From a virus, in IMG/VR virus record IMGVR_UViG_3300032223_003493, positions 1 to 64,000 of that record: a stretch of DNA of 64,000 nt; one strand, 5' to 3'. The notes under the pieces are model-generated. The model worked only from the letters and a program-made list of their open reading frames with translations. It was not told the DNA's origin and made no database searches. Of this stretch, positions 23,938 to 34,700 are shown in pieces (the first letter of the stretch is position 1; each line of letters begins with the position of its first letter). The position numbers were made by a program, and so were the translations under genes.

Positions 23938-24749
23938 TGAAAAATGTACTTTTAAACTTCATTCAAGGAAAAAATATTGCTGATTCCTTAGATATGGAAA
24001 TTTATTTATCATCATTGAGTAAGTTCAAGACATTTGATAAAATTTTGTTTGCTAATTATATTACTGATGCTCAAACTGCAATGTTGAGCAAGTACTATGA
24101 TCAAATTATCAATGTTCCAGATAGAGAGTATCCAGTTGTAGGGTACAAAGTTTATCATGACTGGCTATGTGAATATGGTATGCATTATGAATATGCTATG
24201 CATTGTGATATGCGAGATGTAATTATTCAAAAAGATCCATTTGAATTTATGAGAAACATGCCCGAAAAAGATTTATTTTTGTGCGCTGAGGGAATGAAGA
24301 TATCTGAAAGCGAATGCAACAGAATTTGGCATGATTGGTTCTTGACAACTGTATCATTTAACAAACATAAGTATGATGATTCAGAAGTTTTGAATGGTGG
24401 AACTTATGGTGGAAAACTTTCTTCAGTTTTGCTTTTTACCCAAATGGTATTAATTGGAATGAATAGATTGACAATGAGACCTGCTGTAATGCCAGATCAA
24501 GCAGTTTTAGGATTTTTAGAAAGACAACTGAAAATTAATCCTAGAGTAAATATTTGTCATCCTTACAGAGACACATTTGCTTGCACTGGAGAAGCAATTA
24601 AATACGATGATATAGAAGTTTTTTATGATGGCAAACTAGTCACAAATAAAGATGGGGAACCTTATTGTATTTTTCATCAATGGGATAGAACAGAAATTTG
24701 CAATACAGTGAGAGAAAAAGCAGCTAATACTTTACATTTCTCTCTCTAA
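23937..24749 (+). CDS. Putative glycosyltransferase with DxRD motif
   Basis: The 270-residue protein shows the layout of a family of GT-A enzymes that use DxRD in place of DxD: MHCDMRDVIIQKDPFEF (around residue 98), LNGGTYGGKLSSVL in the acceptor-side position, and MPDQAVLGFL, with IFHQWDRTE near the C-terminus. I see it as a GT77/nucleotide-diphosphosugar transferase relative, tentatively. It is the last gene of the rightward sugar unit; its 3' end overlaps the convergent tail gene by 18 bases and no terminator hairpin lies between. Confidence 0.65.
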   Translation: MKNVLLNFIQGKNIADSLDMEIYLSSLSKFKTFDKILFANYITDAQTAMLSKYYDQIINVPDREYPVVGYKVYHDWLCEYGMHYEYAMHCDMRDVIIQKDPFEFMRNMPEKDLFLCAEGMKISESECNRIWHDWFLTTVSFNKHKYDDSEVLNGGTYGGKLSSVLLFTQMVLIGMNRLTMRPAVMPDQAVLGFLERQLKINPRVNICHPYRDTFACTGEAIKYDDIEVFYDGKLVTNKDGEPYCIFHQWDRTEICNTVREKAANTLHFSL

Positions 24750-25316
24750 ATCAATATCTAAATCTGCAGCTGTTTCTGGTTTTGCTTCATTTTTAGTTGC
24801 CAATATAAGTTGAATAGTTTCGAATTCTTTCATGCTTAAGTTTGAAAATTCATCTTTACTCATTGAAACTAATCCTCGTGTCATATAATCTATTTCAACA
24901 ATTAGTGGTGGCACGGGGTATGTTTCAGTATCATTTGGATTGTAATATTTTTTTGTAGCAACATAATAAAAGTTTGCTTCGTCGGCATTCAAATAAAGAT
25001 AATTTTGATATTCAACCCAAAGTTTTTCAATTGTACTGTGATCTATTAAGTGGATCAATGATTCTTCAAATTGCGGATAATAATCAGTATTTGTGCTTGT
25101 GTCGTAAGCTCTAAGTATTGCTAAACTAAGTATTTCACGCTTTTCAAATTCTGAGTTTTGGTAAATAATATTATCTTTTTTTCTAAATGATTTTGCATCA
25201 ATCAACAATCCTTCTTTCCAAGTAATTTCACGAATAATAAATTTCACAGAATCAATATTGATTATATGAATTTTATTAGATTTATTTTTTTCATAAAATT
25301 CAATAAATTCTTTCAT
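24732..25316 (-). CDS. Possible tail assembly chaperone-like protein
   Basis: I do not recognise this 194-residue protein firmly. It has an N-terminal beta/alpha segment (IIREITWKEGLLIDAK), of the type seen in tail assembly chaperones, a helical middle, and a very acidic C-terminus (TAADLDIDLEREM). It ends the leftward tail gene block and overlaps the upstream gene by ATGA. A role in tail assembly is inferred from position and from the segment. The end overlaps the convergent glycosyltransferase gene. Confidence 0.4.
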   Translation of the reverse strand: MKEFIEFYEKNKSNKIHIINIDSVKFIIREITWKEGLLIDAKSFRKKDNIIYQNSEFEKREILSLAILRAYDTSTNTDYYPQFEESLIHLIDHSTIEKLWVEYQNYLYLNADEANFYYVATKKYYNPNDTETYPVPPLIVEIDYMTRGLVSMSKDEFSNLSMKEFETIQLILATKNEAKPETAADLDIDLEREM

Positions 25317-26563
25317 AATATAAACTCAGAAACTCTACTGTTCAATAAACCATTGAAAGCTGTAAATTCTGTCATTCTTACAGTAAAGTTATACTCAATG
25401 AAATATCCATTTCCAGGACTTATAGTGATGACTGGTTGTTGCCAATCTACATTTTTCATGGTGTAGAAAAATACACTTCCGAAATACAATGTTAATGATG
25501 AAGCATTTGTATCAATAAAACTATAATTTTGAGGGCTGAAAAGTTTTATTGAACCAGTTACTCTTCTACTACTTAATGAAGCAAATCTGGGACCTGCTAC
25601 ATCATAAAATTCTTTCAAGATATTTCCTACAGAATATCCAGGATATGTATATACAAAATCTACAGATTGTTGTATTGATAATGACATGCCAACAATTTTA
25701 TGGATAGGCATACTATATGAACTATAAGCTTTTTGAACAGTATTAGCAAAATTTTGAAATGCATTAGTTCCAGTATAAAATCCTGGAGAAAAAGCACAAT
25801 CTGAGAGATTTATTGATCTATATTTATCTTGAAAGTTATTAGATTCATCAGTAATAAACTGATTATCACCTATATTCAAAGATTTCATTTTTATGTAACT
25901 GTTATTTGTGATAGGTCTAAAAACAGTTACGCCATCAGGTGAAATTACCGATCTGCCACCAACTACTGAGCATGTAATGTCAACGTCACCAAGTTGATCC
26001 ATACCATCTACTCTTATATTGAATGAACTTAAGAAAGATGGACCAAAAGATTTATGAGTTGGTATACTTGAACAGAACAATAGAGGATAAAGAGGTATTA
26101 CTGAAGCTCTATATATTGCCGTTTCTGCTGGGTATTGCTGATTAAAATTTGTTGACAAAATTGGATTGAAAGAAAAATTACCTGAATATTGATATGAATT
26201 AAATACAGGGTGATTCAATACTGACAATCCAGAGAAATTTTGCACTGGTTGATAAATATTTTCACCAGCGTTATCTGTAAAGCTTGAACAATATAATGGC
26301 TTGTAATCAGTTGAAAATCTTTTATAAAAAAAATTTCCAGATATATGTGTAGCTCGATTGGTCATATTTGCACTAAGCAGATATAAATCCCATAAATGTG
26401 ACCTTGAGCCTGAAGTGTTTTTGACGATTCTATGTCCGCCAAAAGACTTAAGTTGCTGATTATATAAACCTGTTTCATCAAACGGAGCCAGCTCACAAAC
26501 ATATATATTATGTCCTGAAGCTGGGTATATTCCATTTATGACATTGTTTATAATATCTGGCAT
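25313..26563 (-). CDS. Tail structural protein, possible tail-tube-like domain
   Basis: The 416-residue, beta-rich protein is unrecognised by name. It is Ser/Asn/Tyr-rich, with few cysteines. Its last 130 residues (RRVTGSIKLFSPQNYSF, SLTLYFGSVFFYTM, VDWQQPVITISPGNGYFIE) resemble the C-terminal part of the neighbouring 490-residue protein, so the two may be paralogs sharing a tail-tube or baseplate beta-barrel domain. It overlaps the downstream gene by four bases and starts one base after the 128-residue gene ends. Structural role is inferred from context. Confidence 0.45.
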   Translation of the reverse strand: MPDIINNVINGIYPASGHNIYVCELAPFDETGLYNQQLKSFGGHRIVKNTSGSRSHLWDLYLLSANMTNRATHISGNFFYKRFSTDYKPLYCSSFTDNAGENIYQPVQNFSGLSVLNHPVFNSYQYSGNFSFNPILSTNFNQQYPAETAIYRASVIPLYPLLFCSSIPTHKSFGPSFLSSFNIRVDGMDQLGDVDITCSVVGGRSVISPDGVTVFRPITNNSYIKMKSLNIGDNQFITDESNNFQDKYRSINLSDCAFSPGFYTGTNAFQNFANTVQKAYSSYSMPIHKIVGMSLSIQQSVDFVYTYPGYSVGNILKEFYDVAGPRFASLSSRRVTGSIKLFSPQNYSFIDTNASSLTLYFGSVFFYTMKNVDWQQPVITISPGNGYFIEYNFTVRMTEFTAFNGLLNSRVSEFIL

Positions 26564-26950
26564 TTATTTTCCGCCTGTCATCTCTAGCCATTTTTTGGAT
26601 AAAGCTTTCACCAATTCGTATCTCATCATGCTAACATTGTGAGGATCTGGATAATAAGTTTCTTCGTTATCACCATCTTTGATCTTAATAACAGAAAAGA
26701 AACTAGTTATAATATTTTTACAAAGCACAGAAGTTCTCAACAATGGATTGCCAGTAACTGAATTGATAATAGTTGCTTCTTCTATAATATTAGACATGTC
26801 AGCAAAATTTCTTCCTTTAACATCACAAGAAATTTCACATTCACCATTAGGATCCATTTTATAACAAAGCACTTCTCCGTCATCATTTTTGATAACATTA
26901 CAAGTTAATTTTAATTCAAATCTTTTTCCGGCGTCTACAAAAATACTCAT
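26564..26950 (-). CDS. Uncharacterised tail-module protein
   Basis: The 128-residue protein has a beta-rich first half (KRFELKLTCNVIKND, CEISCDVKGRNFADM) and a helical end (RYELVKALSKKWLEM). No catalytic motif is visible. It sits between the two probable tail-tube paralogs, with TAATG overlap to the upstream gene. A small tail or chaperone protein is plausible; nothing more can be read. Confidence 0.5.
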   Translation of the reverse strand: MSIFVDAGKRFELKLTCNVIKNDDGEVLCYKMDPNGECEISCDVKGRNFADMSNIIEEATIINSVTGNPLLRTSVLCKNIITSFFSVIKIKDGDNEETYYPDPHNVSMMRYELVKALSKKWLEMTGGK

Positions 26951-28422
26951 TAATAACTTCCTGTTGGTTTAAGTACTGGGTCAAATAAATAATTTTGAGT
27001 TGCTACTGAAAAATTAACTTTACCTTTTTGGTAATCCATTCTAGAATGTTCTTCAGATTCAGTTGACCATACAACTTCAGGCAATTCTAACTTAATTGGT
27101 CCCATATCAAAAGTTATACCGTCATTATTTATGCTGCTTGGTCCTGATAAGAATTCAACCATTGCCCAAGGTTTTATTGGACCAGTGTAGGTAATTGATC
27201 CTGAAATTTTACGTCCTTCAGAATAATATGCGTAAGGTAATGAATTCTTAAAAGAATTTATTTTTTTATCACTACTTTTACTGTTTAATGTAAATACTGG
27301 TTTTAAATTATTTTCAATGCTTATTGACATTTCAGTCACATAAATACTATCAAGCTGAGATTGTTGAAATCCCCTAAAAAGCTTTGAATCTAAAATACCG
27401 CCTAAACCAAAAAGACCATATTCTGGAGCACTTTTATAAACTCTTACATTGTATCCATTAAGAATATAGCTTGGTTTTTTCTTAAAGTAATTTTGAACTA
27501 TTGTTGCAAAATTGTTGTACATTTGAACTTGATATGTTCTGTCTACATTCAATACTTTCAAATCAATGTATGCAACTATTTGCTCTCCTGGAACAAAATT
27601 TATTGCAAATTTTTCAACCAAACATCCACTTAGTAATCCTTGTTTCAAAGTAAACAATGAGAATGATGCTTCTTTACCATTTGATTGTGGATTAGCCGAA
27701 ATATAAGAAGTATCTCTTGCAAATGCAGCATTAACTCCACCTCCTATAGTAAGTAATCGATTAGCTTTGTCCACTGCAGTAACTGTTACTAAATCGTAAC
27801 TAGTGCTTGTATCAGATTTTATCTTTGCCTGAAATGGTACTGATAATCCCATAAATTCAGCTATATTGTCAATGTAAAGTTGAGTTGTTCCAGCAGATAT
27901 TGTAGATGAATTATCAGAAGTAAATCTACCTATAAAAGAAGTTGGTGATCCTTTGAAAGCTTCAATACAATAATCAAAAAATGCCGCTAAAGAAAAATCT
28001 AAATATCCCCAACTATCTACTTTAAAAGGATATGTGAAGCTTACATTGTACTCTTTAGGTCCTAATTGAAAAGTATTAGGATTTGCCCCTTCACCCGCAT
28101 ATCTTTCTCCTGCATCAGAATCTTGTGCGCCTTGAATATTGAAATTATCAATAGAAAATAAATAATTTGTATTTATATTTGAAAAAGATAAATTGAAATC
28201 TGGATCTTCTCCAAATTCCCTAGAAAGTGCAAAGATATCATAATAACCAGCTTCAAAAGCCGGGGTATATAAATGCGAGCTGAAGTTATTATAAGCTTCT
28301 TTATAAAGGTATTGAGAAGGTGAATATTCTGAACTTCCAATACTAGGAACTACAACTGTTTGATCTACGCCAAAAGCTTTGATGCTTGATTTTGATGAAC
28401 TGGCTTTAACACTTTTTCTCAT
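26950..28422 (-). CDS. Tail structural protein, possible tail-tube/baseplate protein
   Basis: The 490-residue, beta-rich protein includes FTYPFKVDSWGYLDFSLAAF and a C-terminal region RKISGSITYTGPIKPWAMVE, then GPIKLELPEVVWSTE and QKGKVNFSVATQNYLF. The last region lines up in style with the end of the 416-residue protein downstream. Basic N-terminus (MRKSVKASSSKSSIKAFG) but no signal peptide. AGGT lies seven bases upstream of the ATG. It is unassigned beyond a structural role in the tail. Confidence 0.45.
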   Translation of the reverse strand: MRKSVKASSSKSSIKAFGVDQTVVVPSIGSSEYSPSQYLYKEAYNNFSSHLYTPAFEAGYYDIFALSREFGEDPDFNLSFSNINTNYLFSIDNFNIQGAQDSDAGERYAGEGANPNTFQLGPKEYNVSFTYPFKVDSWGYLDFSLAAFFDYCIEAFKGSPTSFIGRFTSDNSSTISAGTTQLYIDNIAEFMGLSVPFQAKIKSDTSTSYDLVTVTAVDKANRLLTIGGGVNAAFARDTSYISANPQSNGKEASFSLFTLKQGLLSGCLVEKFAINFVPGEQIVAYIDLKVLNVDRTYQVQMYNNFATIVQNYFKKKPSYILNGYNVRVYKSAPEYGLFGLGGILDSKLFRGFQQSQLDSIYVTEMSISIENNLKPVFTLNSKSSDKKINSFKNSLPYAYYSEGRKISGSITYTGPIKPWAMVEFLSGPSSINNDGITFDMGPIKLELPEVVWSTESEEHSRMDYQKGKVNFSVATQNYLFDPVLKPTGSY

Positions 28423-28430
28423 ATCAAAAC

Positions 28431-30881
28431 CTATGGTGTAGTTTCAATAGTTATAAGATCATAAATATCCCATAAAATTGGACCATTATTTATTCTTGTT
28501 ACATTAGTTCCAGGTGTTACATAAGCATCCAAAATTCTATCAAATAATTGCAAATCATTTCCCAATGCAAATCTTTGATTTCTTGCAGTGCCTTTTGGAA
28601 CTGTAGCTGTAAGAGTTGTAGGTTCGCCATTTTCACCATTTTGAGCAATGACTGTAACTACTAAATCATTTTTTATTGACTGATCATCTGTTGTAGCAAT
28701 TCCAGTTGTAGAACCATTGAAAACTACATTCGAAGTAGTCAAGTCATCTACATACGGGACATACACTGATAATTTTCTAGGCTCTAATGCAATTCTATTT
28801 GTAAGTTTGATGCCACGTCTTAGGATTTCTCCTGATATATTTCCATCATCAAGATATCCTCTAAATTTGTAATAAGCAGTTCCACCTGTTCCTGTCCAAG
28901 AAGACCCACTATTTACAGAAGTTAATCCTTGTCCAGAACTACCTGATACAACTCTAGTATAAAGCGAAGTAGATCCTAAACCAGTAGCAAAATCTGATGG
29001 TTTATTGATCATTAACCAGTAAGTTGTTCCTTGTAAAAGATTCGCTCCAGTACTAAACTTAACAGTATATTCGTTAGTGCCTTGAAGAACATCGGAATTT
29101 CTTATTACTGATGTGCTAGTAATCATTCCATTAGGTGTTGGTGTTGATCCAGTAGCAGAATAAATTGATATACTTATACCTGTTGTTCCTGATCCTGTAG
29201 ATTGACCGCCAGCAGAATATTTTAATTTTAATGTTACTCCACCAACAAAACAATTTTCATTTGGTGTTATTTTAAATGCTGTCAATCCGTTTCTTAAAAT
29301 TAAGTCTGTGTCATCTTGGATTGTAGCCATTGTATTGTAAGATGGATACTGTATTTCGTTGATATTGGTTAGTTTTCTTTCAATTAAATCACTACTTAAT
29401 TGTGGTTTTTTGTAAACATGATAGAAAAGTGGGTTTGTAATACCAGCACCGGACCAATTCAATTCAACAAGATAATTACTTGTAGTAAAATTTGAAGAAA
29501 CAAGATTACTATAAACTGGAATACTTTCTACATATTCATCCGTTGAAATGTTGTAAACAATAGTAACGCCATATATTTGAGTTCCAGACGATAATGAAGA
29601 GATATAGTTTGAACATGGAATAACTACATTAGTAAATCCTGTTGCAGCTGCTGTGTTATTACTTCCAATTGCTGCATTGTAAGTAATAAGATCTCCTCTA
29701 AAAATAGCAAATGTATGTTGAACATCAGAGCCTATAGTTTCATAATAAGCTTTAGCAAAATTATAAGGCAATTCAAATCTTTCTAGCCCACTGAAAGATG
29801 TGCCTTTGGAATAGAACTCAGTTTTTCTAAAAGGCTGGGTAGCTAATAATTCTCTATTTGTTTGACTGGAATTATAAGATACTGTGCTTAAATATCTATA
29901 AACTGCAGATACTGTATTTGAAACATAATCATTTGTTTGATAAGTGGCTAATGCATTATTTGCGTTAGTACAACTTTGAATAATTAAATTTTTATCTGTG
30001 GAATCACCTAAAATTTGATAAGTTGAAATGTCTGTTGGCATATCAACAATTGTTCTAGTTAAGCCTGTACCAGAATCAACAACAACTGGATTTTCAGGAT
30101 TTTTAACCATAACTTTGCTTATAGGAATCCAGCTTTTTGGAAGAGGCGGAAAATAATTAAAAGTATTTACATTTTCACTTGTTTCCAAAACAGGAAAACC
30201 AGTAATATACTTAACTCTAGGCTGAAATAAGAAAGTAACAGGATTATCCAAATAATAAGTTGCCGGTAATGTTCCGAAAGAAGAACCATTATAGTAAGAT
30301 GGATCAACAACTAATCCTGTTAAATCATCAGTAACATTTGAAAAAGAAATCAAATAATTTCCAACAAAAGCTTGAATTGGAAAACCTAAATTCACAGCAA
30401 TTGTTGCATCTTTCACATATAGAATATTTGTTCCAGACAAACATGTTGTACTTACTGTTGTTGTCCAAGTTTGAGTTGCTTTTTGAACTTCAGAAATTGG
30501 TAAGCCTAAAGTAACTCCATATTTATAACTTGCCCCAAATCCACCTGAGGAATAATTTTTTGACCATTCTTTTTTGAGTGGAATTTTTTGTGGCTGTAAA
30601 TTAAAGATAGAACCATTATAAGCAACTTGTCCACTTCTTACAGTAACATAATATGGATCGTAAGTTATATCGTAAGTTGTTTCACATCCTAGTGGAGCAG
30701 TTTCAAGAATACCAAAATATGGAAATCCTGTGTTTGCCATTGAAAGCAAATTATTAATTTCAAAGATAGAAGAACCAGGAGTGTTGATATCTCCGATGCC
30801 ATAATTCAAAGCATCATAAATATTGCCTACTGTTTTTGTTAATTCAAGAACTATCTCTTCTACTTTTGATGATATTGCCAT
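28431..30881 (-). CDS. Large tail/baseplate structural protein with beta-sandwich domain
   Basis: The 816-residue protein starts with a helical segment (KVEEIVLELTKTVGNIYDAL) and is then mostly beta. Residues about 540-640 hold a domain of the kind called choice-of-anchor R: FKITPNENCFVGGVTLKLKY, ISISIYSATGSTPTPNG, and LLQGTTYWLMINKPS. A related domain appears in the 1567-residue neighbour, so the two share a module. It is probably a baseplate or tail-spike component. The start follows the previous gene's stop by one base and no Shine-Dalgarno is obvious. Confidence 0.5.
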   Translation of the reverse strand: MAISSKVEEIVLELTKTVGNIYDALNYGIGDINTPGSSIFEINNLLSMANTGFPYFGILETAPLGCETTYDITYDPYYVTVRSGQVAYNGSIFNLQPQKIPLKKEWSKNYSSGGFGASYKYGVTLGLPISEVQKATQTWTTTVSTTCLSGTNILYVKDATIAVNLGFPIQAFVGNYLISFSNVTDDLTGLVVDPSYYNGSSFGTLPATYYLDNPVTFLFQPRVKYITGFPVLETSENVNTFNYFPPLPKSWIPISKVMVKNPENPVVVDSGTGLTRTIVDMPTDISTYQILGDSTDKNLIIQSCTNANNALATYQTNDYVSNTVSAVYRYLSTVSYNSSQTNRELLATQPFRKTEFYSKGTSFSGLERFELPYNFAKAYYETIGSDVQHTFAIFRGDLITYNAAIGSNNTAAATGFTNVVIPCSNYISSLSSGTQIYGVTIVYNISTDEYVESIPVYSNLVSSNFTTSNYLVELNWSGAGITNPLFYHVYKKPQLSSDLIERKLTNINEIQYPSYNTMATIQDDTDLILRNGLTAFKITPNENCFVGGVTLKLKYSAGGQSTGSGTTGISISIYSATGSTPTPNGMITSTSVIRNSDVLQGTNEYTVKFSTGANLLQGTTYWLMINKPSDFATGLGSTSLYTRVVSGSSGQGLTSVNSGSSWTGTGGTAYYKFRGYLDDGNISGEILRRGIKLTNRIALEPRKLSVYVPYVDDLTTSNVVFNGSTTGIATTDDQSIKNDLVVTVIAQNGENGEPTTLTATVPKGTARNQRFALGNDLQLFDRILDAYVTPGTNVTRINNGPILWDIYDLITIETTP

Positions 30882-30882
30882 T

Positions 30883-31737
30883 TTAAATATTTATACTCAA
30901 CTCTGATGAAAGATATGACAAAAGCCTAGTTGGTAAAGGTTTGTCGGAATTTTGCCAATAAGTTTTGAAATCTGGCTCCCAAGTTGAACTTCCTGTCCAA
31001 TTTGTAATAATTTCTTTAGTTAAATTTTTCTGCGTATTATATTGTTCTGAAATTATTGCATAATTTCTTATAATTGATGCTACTACTATTTTAGAAATAT
31101 TTTCTTCTGTATATCCAAAATAGCCTCTTGGTAATCTTTCGTCTATAAGTTTGAAAAATACTCTTGAATTTTTAATTGTTCCGTCATAGTAAGAAACATC
31201 TGCTATAAATTTATAAATTTCTAATGAATAAGTTTTATTTGTAGTGAAAGATAATTCTTGAGTTGTTCTTAAAATTTCTTCAGCTGTACTAATATCTATA
31301 TCTTTACTTATAATCAAAGGACTACCATTTGGATTATTTACAGGTCTTGCTAAAGAAAATGTAATTGCTTGTCCACCTGTATTATCAGAGGTCAAGAAAA
31401 CTTTACCAAAAACATAACTATCTGACATTGTGTCAAGATTTCCCAAAACCTGTTGAATTGTGTACCCTTGTTCATTTCCAGAAGGTAATTCTACATTTGT
31501 TGTAGATAAGACTGTTTTTATAAGACCTTTACCAAAACTTAAAATATCCAAAACCATGTTATAATTTTGTGATTTTATAGCAGACAATCCATACAATAGC
31601 TGCAAATTACGTTCAACTGTGTTATTAGATAAAGCATATTCTTGAGACGCTAAAGCCATATCTACTGTAGTTGCTGTTTGATCTAAAGCGAGCACTAAAT
31701 TGTTCATTGTGATCGCTGAAGCATAGTTCATTGCCAT
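30883..31737 (-). CDS. Uncharacterised tail-module protein
   Basis: The 284-residue protein has a helical N-terminal half rich in Ala, Leu and Asn (MAMNYASAITMNNLVLALDQ) and a more beta C-terminal half. No motif is recognised. It is one-base coupled to the large 1567-residue gene (TAATG) and leads directly into the 816-residue gene, so the three are likely co-expressed and may assemble together. Role inferred from context only. Confidence 0.45.
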   Translation of the reverse strand: MAMNYASAITMNNLVLALDQTATTVDMALASQEYALSNNTVERNLQLLYGLSAIKSQNYNMVLDILSFGKGLIKTVLSTTNVELPSGNEQGYTIQQVLGNLDTMSDSYVFGKVFLTSDNTGGQAITFSLARPVNNPNGSPLIISKDIDISTAEEILRTTQELSFTTNKTYSLEIYKFIADVSYYDGTIKNSRVFFKLIDERLPRGYFGYTEENISKIVVASIIRNYAIISEQYNTQKNLTKEIITNWTGSSTWEPDFKTYWQNSDKPLPTRLLSYLSSELSINI

Positions 31738-34700
31738 TACTTGTTCCTGATCACAATCTTGTCAGTAAGTGGAAATCCATAATTTTGATCATTAATTTCT
31801 TCCAAAGTTTTATTAACAACTAAATAAGATAGATTTTCTATTTTGTCGCTGCTTATTAATACTGGACTCACTGATACATCTTGATAGAAAGAGCTATCAA
31901 CTTCCTGCCAAGTTGAAGTTCCTGTTTTTCTCCATTCTAATTTAAGATTATGAATATTTTCATAATTGTTAAATTGTAATTCAAGAGATATTGGTTGAGA
32001 ACTACCAGTAGCTGCATACGAGGTTGTAAATGATGTTGAAGTTGAATTTTTCCAACTACTTATATATGGTTTTTCTTCATTATTGATATATAATTTTACT
32101 CCACCATTTGTAGTTACTTTGAAATCAAAAGTGGATCCTAATGATGCTTGAGTTGTGAAGTTTCCAATTGCAAATCCATTAAAATAATTTGTTTGCCCTA
32201 ATCCACTAAAATTATCAAAGTTTATATTGTGATGAGCTGAAGTTAAATCGCTCATACTATTATTTTCTAAATCAAGGTAATTCCAAGATGATTTGCTATA
32301 CCATTGGGTTATCCAAGTGGGAGATTTATCAAGCTTAATATAAGTTGTTTGCAAATGATTATCAACATAATATTTGAGATACAAATGAACATCATTTGCT
32401 CTTTTTACAAATCTATTTTGATTATCGCCAAAGTAATGAGTATTTGCTGATCCAGAAAGGTTGTTGCTTAAATAGACTTTGTAGATACTGTTAGTTGAAT
32501 CATAAGTTAAATTAGTAATTGCTGTTCCACTAGCAATAACACTTGAAGTTACAGCAATACCAACCATCACTGAAGGATCAAAATTTTCTTCTGGCATATA
32601 AAGTAAATTTGTTCCAGAAGTTCCAGTAGCTCCAATTGATACAACTCTAGAAACAAATGATCTTGGATAAATGTATAGCTGAGATGGGGTAAATAATGTT
32701 TGATTGTTTAATGTCCAAAACTCATCTACATAATAATCTATATCATTAGCTCTTGTAGTATTTGGTTCTGGCAAAATCAAGGAAGATGTGCTAAAGTCTC
32801 TATTGAATCCGCCATAAATTTCATCATCAAGCCCAAAGAAAACTACATAAGGTGTACCTGTTGAAGCTGTCCAAGAATATCCATCATAAAAAGCTAAATT
32901 TGATGCTGTAGGTGCAGATGATTCTTGTATTTGTAATCTAAGGTCATATTTGATTATATAATTTTGATTTGAACTTGTACCAGCGCTTCCTGAAATTGTC
33001 ATAACAGAAGAAGAGCCGATAGAAGCAATTTCATACCAAGTAGAAATGTTGCCATAAATAGTACTTCCAAATCCTATAGAAGCATATTTTTGGTATTTAT
33101 TAAAATCAGCAGTTGAGTTGTTTGATGGATTGTAAAGCCCACTTACTGCTGTTCCACTTACACTTACCAAACCTAAAGTTTTAGCATCGTAATTTGGAGG
33201 ATTGGTGTTAGATTCAAAAACAATCCAATAAGTTCTGTCTTTAGTAAGTGAATAATTTATATAGAAATGAACATCATCAAAAACATTTTTGATGTTCGAA
33301 TAGAAAGCTTTTGAACCAGTTATTAACTTTGTATTAGGTAAGCTATTATAATTATCCCAAATGCTACATTGAATATAAGCATCAGGATTATTCCAAACAG
33401 CCAAACTTTGCAATCTTATCTTAAGAGATTTGATATTTTGATAATCATTCGGCGTTATTTTAAAAGCAAATCTATTGTAATTTACGCTTTTGTATCCACC
33501 TTTAGTAGTTTGGTTTATATTAGTTGCATCAGAAATAGTAATTTGCTGTTTAAAAACATTTTCTAAATTGTTTATAGAAGCATCTGAAGTTGAATATCCA
33601 GCAATACTAATTGAGAAAGAATCAGATCTTAAGTCTAATAAATTTTGTGCTGTAAATGTTTGTAAATCTTTTTTACCACCTACTACCTCATCATAATTTG
33701 AAATCCAGTATTTGCTTCTGTTGTATGCGTAATTAGAAACAGTCATACCAATTTCTTTGATATTTGTAAATGTATTAGGAAATTGACTTGAATCAAGAGT
33801 ATAGAATGATTTTGTCAACTCATAATCATTAATTTTATCTTGTATTTCAGTCTGAGATATATTAGGATTTGCTGATTTCAAACTAGCAATAAAGTCCGCT
33901 TTAGTTTGTTTTGTAGAATCTGTAGGTTGAACTTGTTTTGTTAAAATTGCTCTACTTTCTCCCATTTGCATATTGGGAATAATTGCAGCACTTCCATACA
34001 ATCTATATTCTTCTATTGAATTGAAAGTACCCGGAGCATTATCATTTCTTTCAGTTTGAGAGCCTTGTTTAAAATATCCAGAAGTTGATAAATTTTTATT
34101 TTTTCTATTAGAATATTCATCATCAGTTATATAAAATTTTGACGAATTTAATTTAATATTTTTTACTAATTTATCACTAGTAGCATTTTCAAAAACAATT
34201 GAAAACGAATAATCTTTAGTTAGTCTATTGCCAGTGTTTTCTTGGTCTAATAAATCCGGTATGTTAGAAACTTCTTGGTAAAATTCAAATTCTGTATCAC
34301 TTTCAAAATTGATATCTTTCAATGTCATTCCATTTTCATCATATTTAAAAGCTATTGTAGTTGGAGGATTATTAAGCCAAGATATTAATGCATTAGCGCC
34401 TGGTTCTTGAACTTGAATATTAATAGGCTCTGTTTCTAGTGGACTGTTCTTAATTCCATATTGCAAACTATCTACAGTTGCTTTATAGTTCTCTTCAAGC
34501 GTTAAATATGTGTCATTTATCACAGACAATACTTGCCCATAAACTGTCATATTGTCTGAACTGTAAAGATAATCTCCTTCAGTAATTTCTGTTGTAAATT
34601 TAGACTGATTTCCAATGACTATATTACTTCCAGAAGCAATGGTAATTTTTCCAGTTCCTTTAGTTGTTTGATAATTTGATTTTAAGGCTGGGGCAATAGG

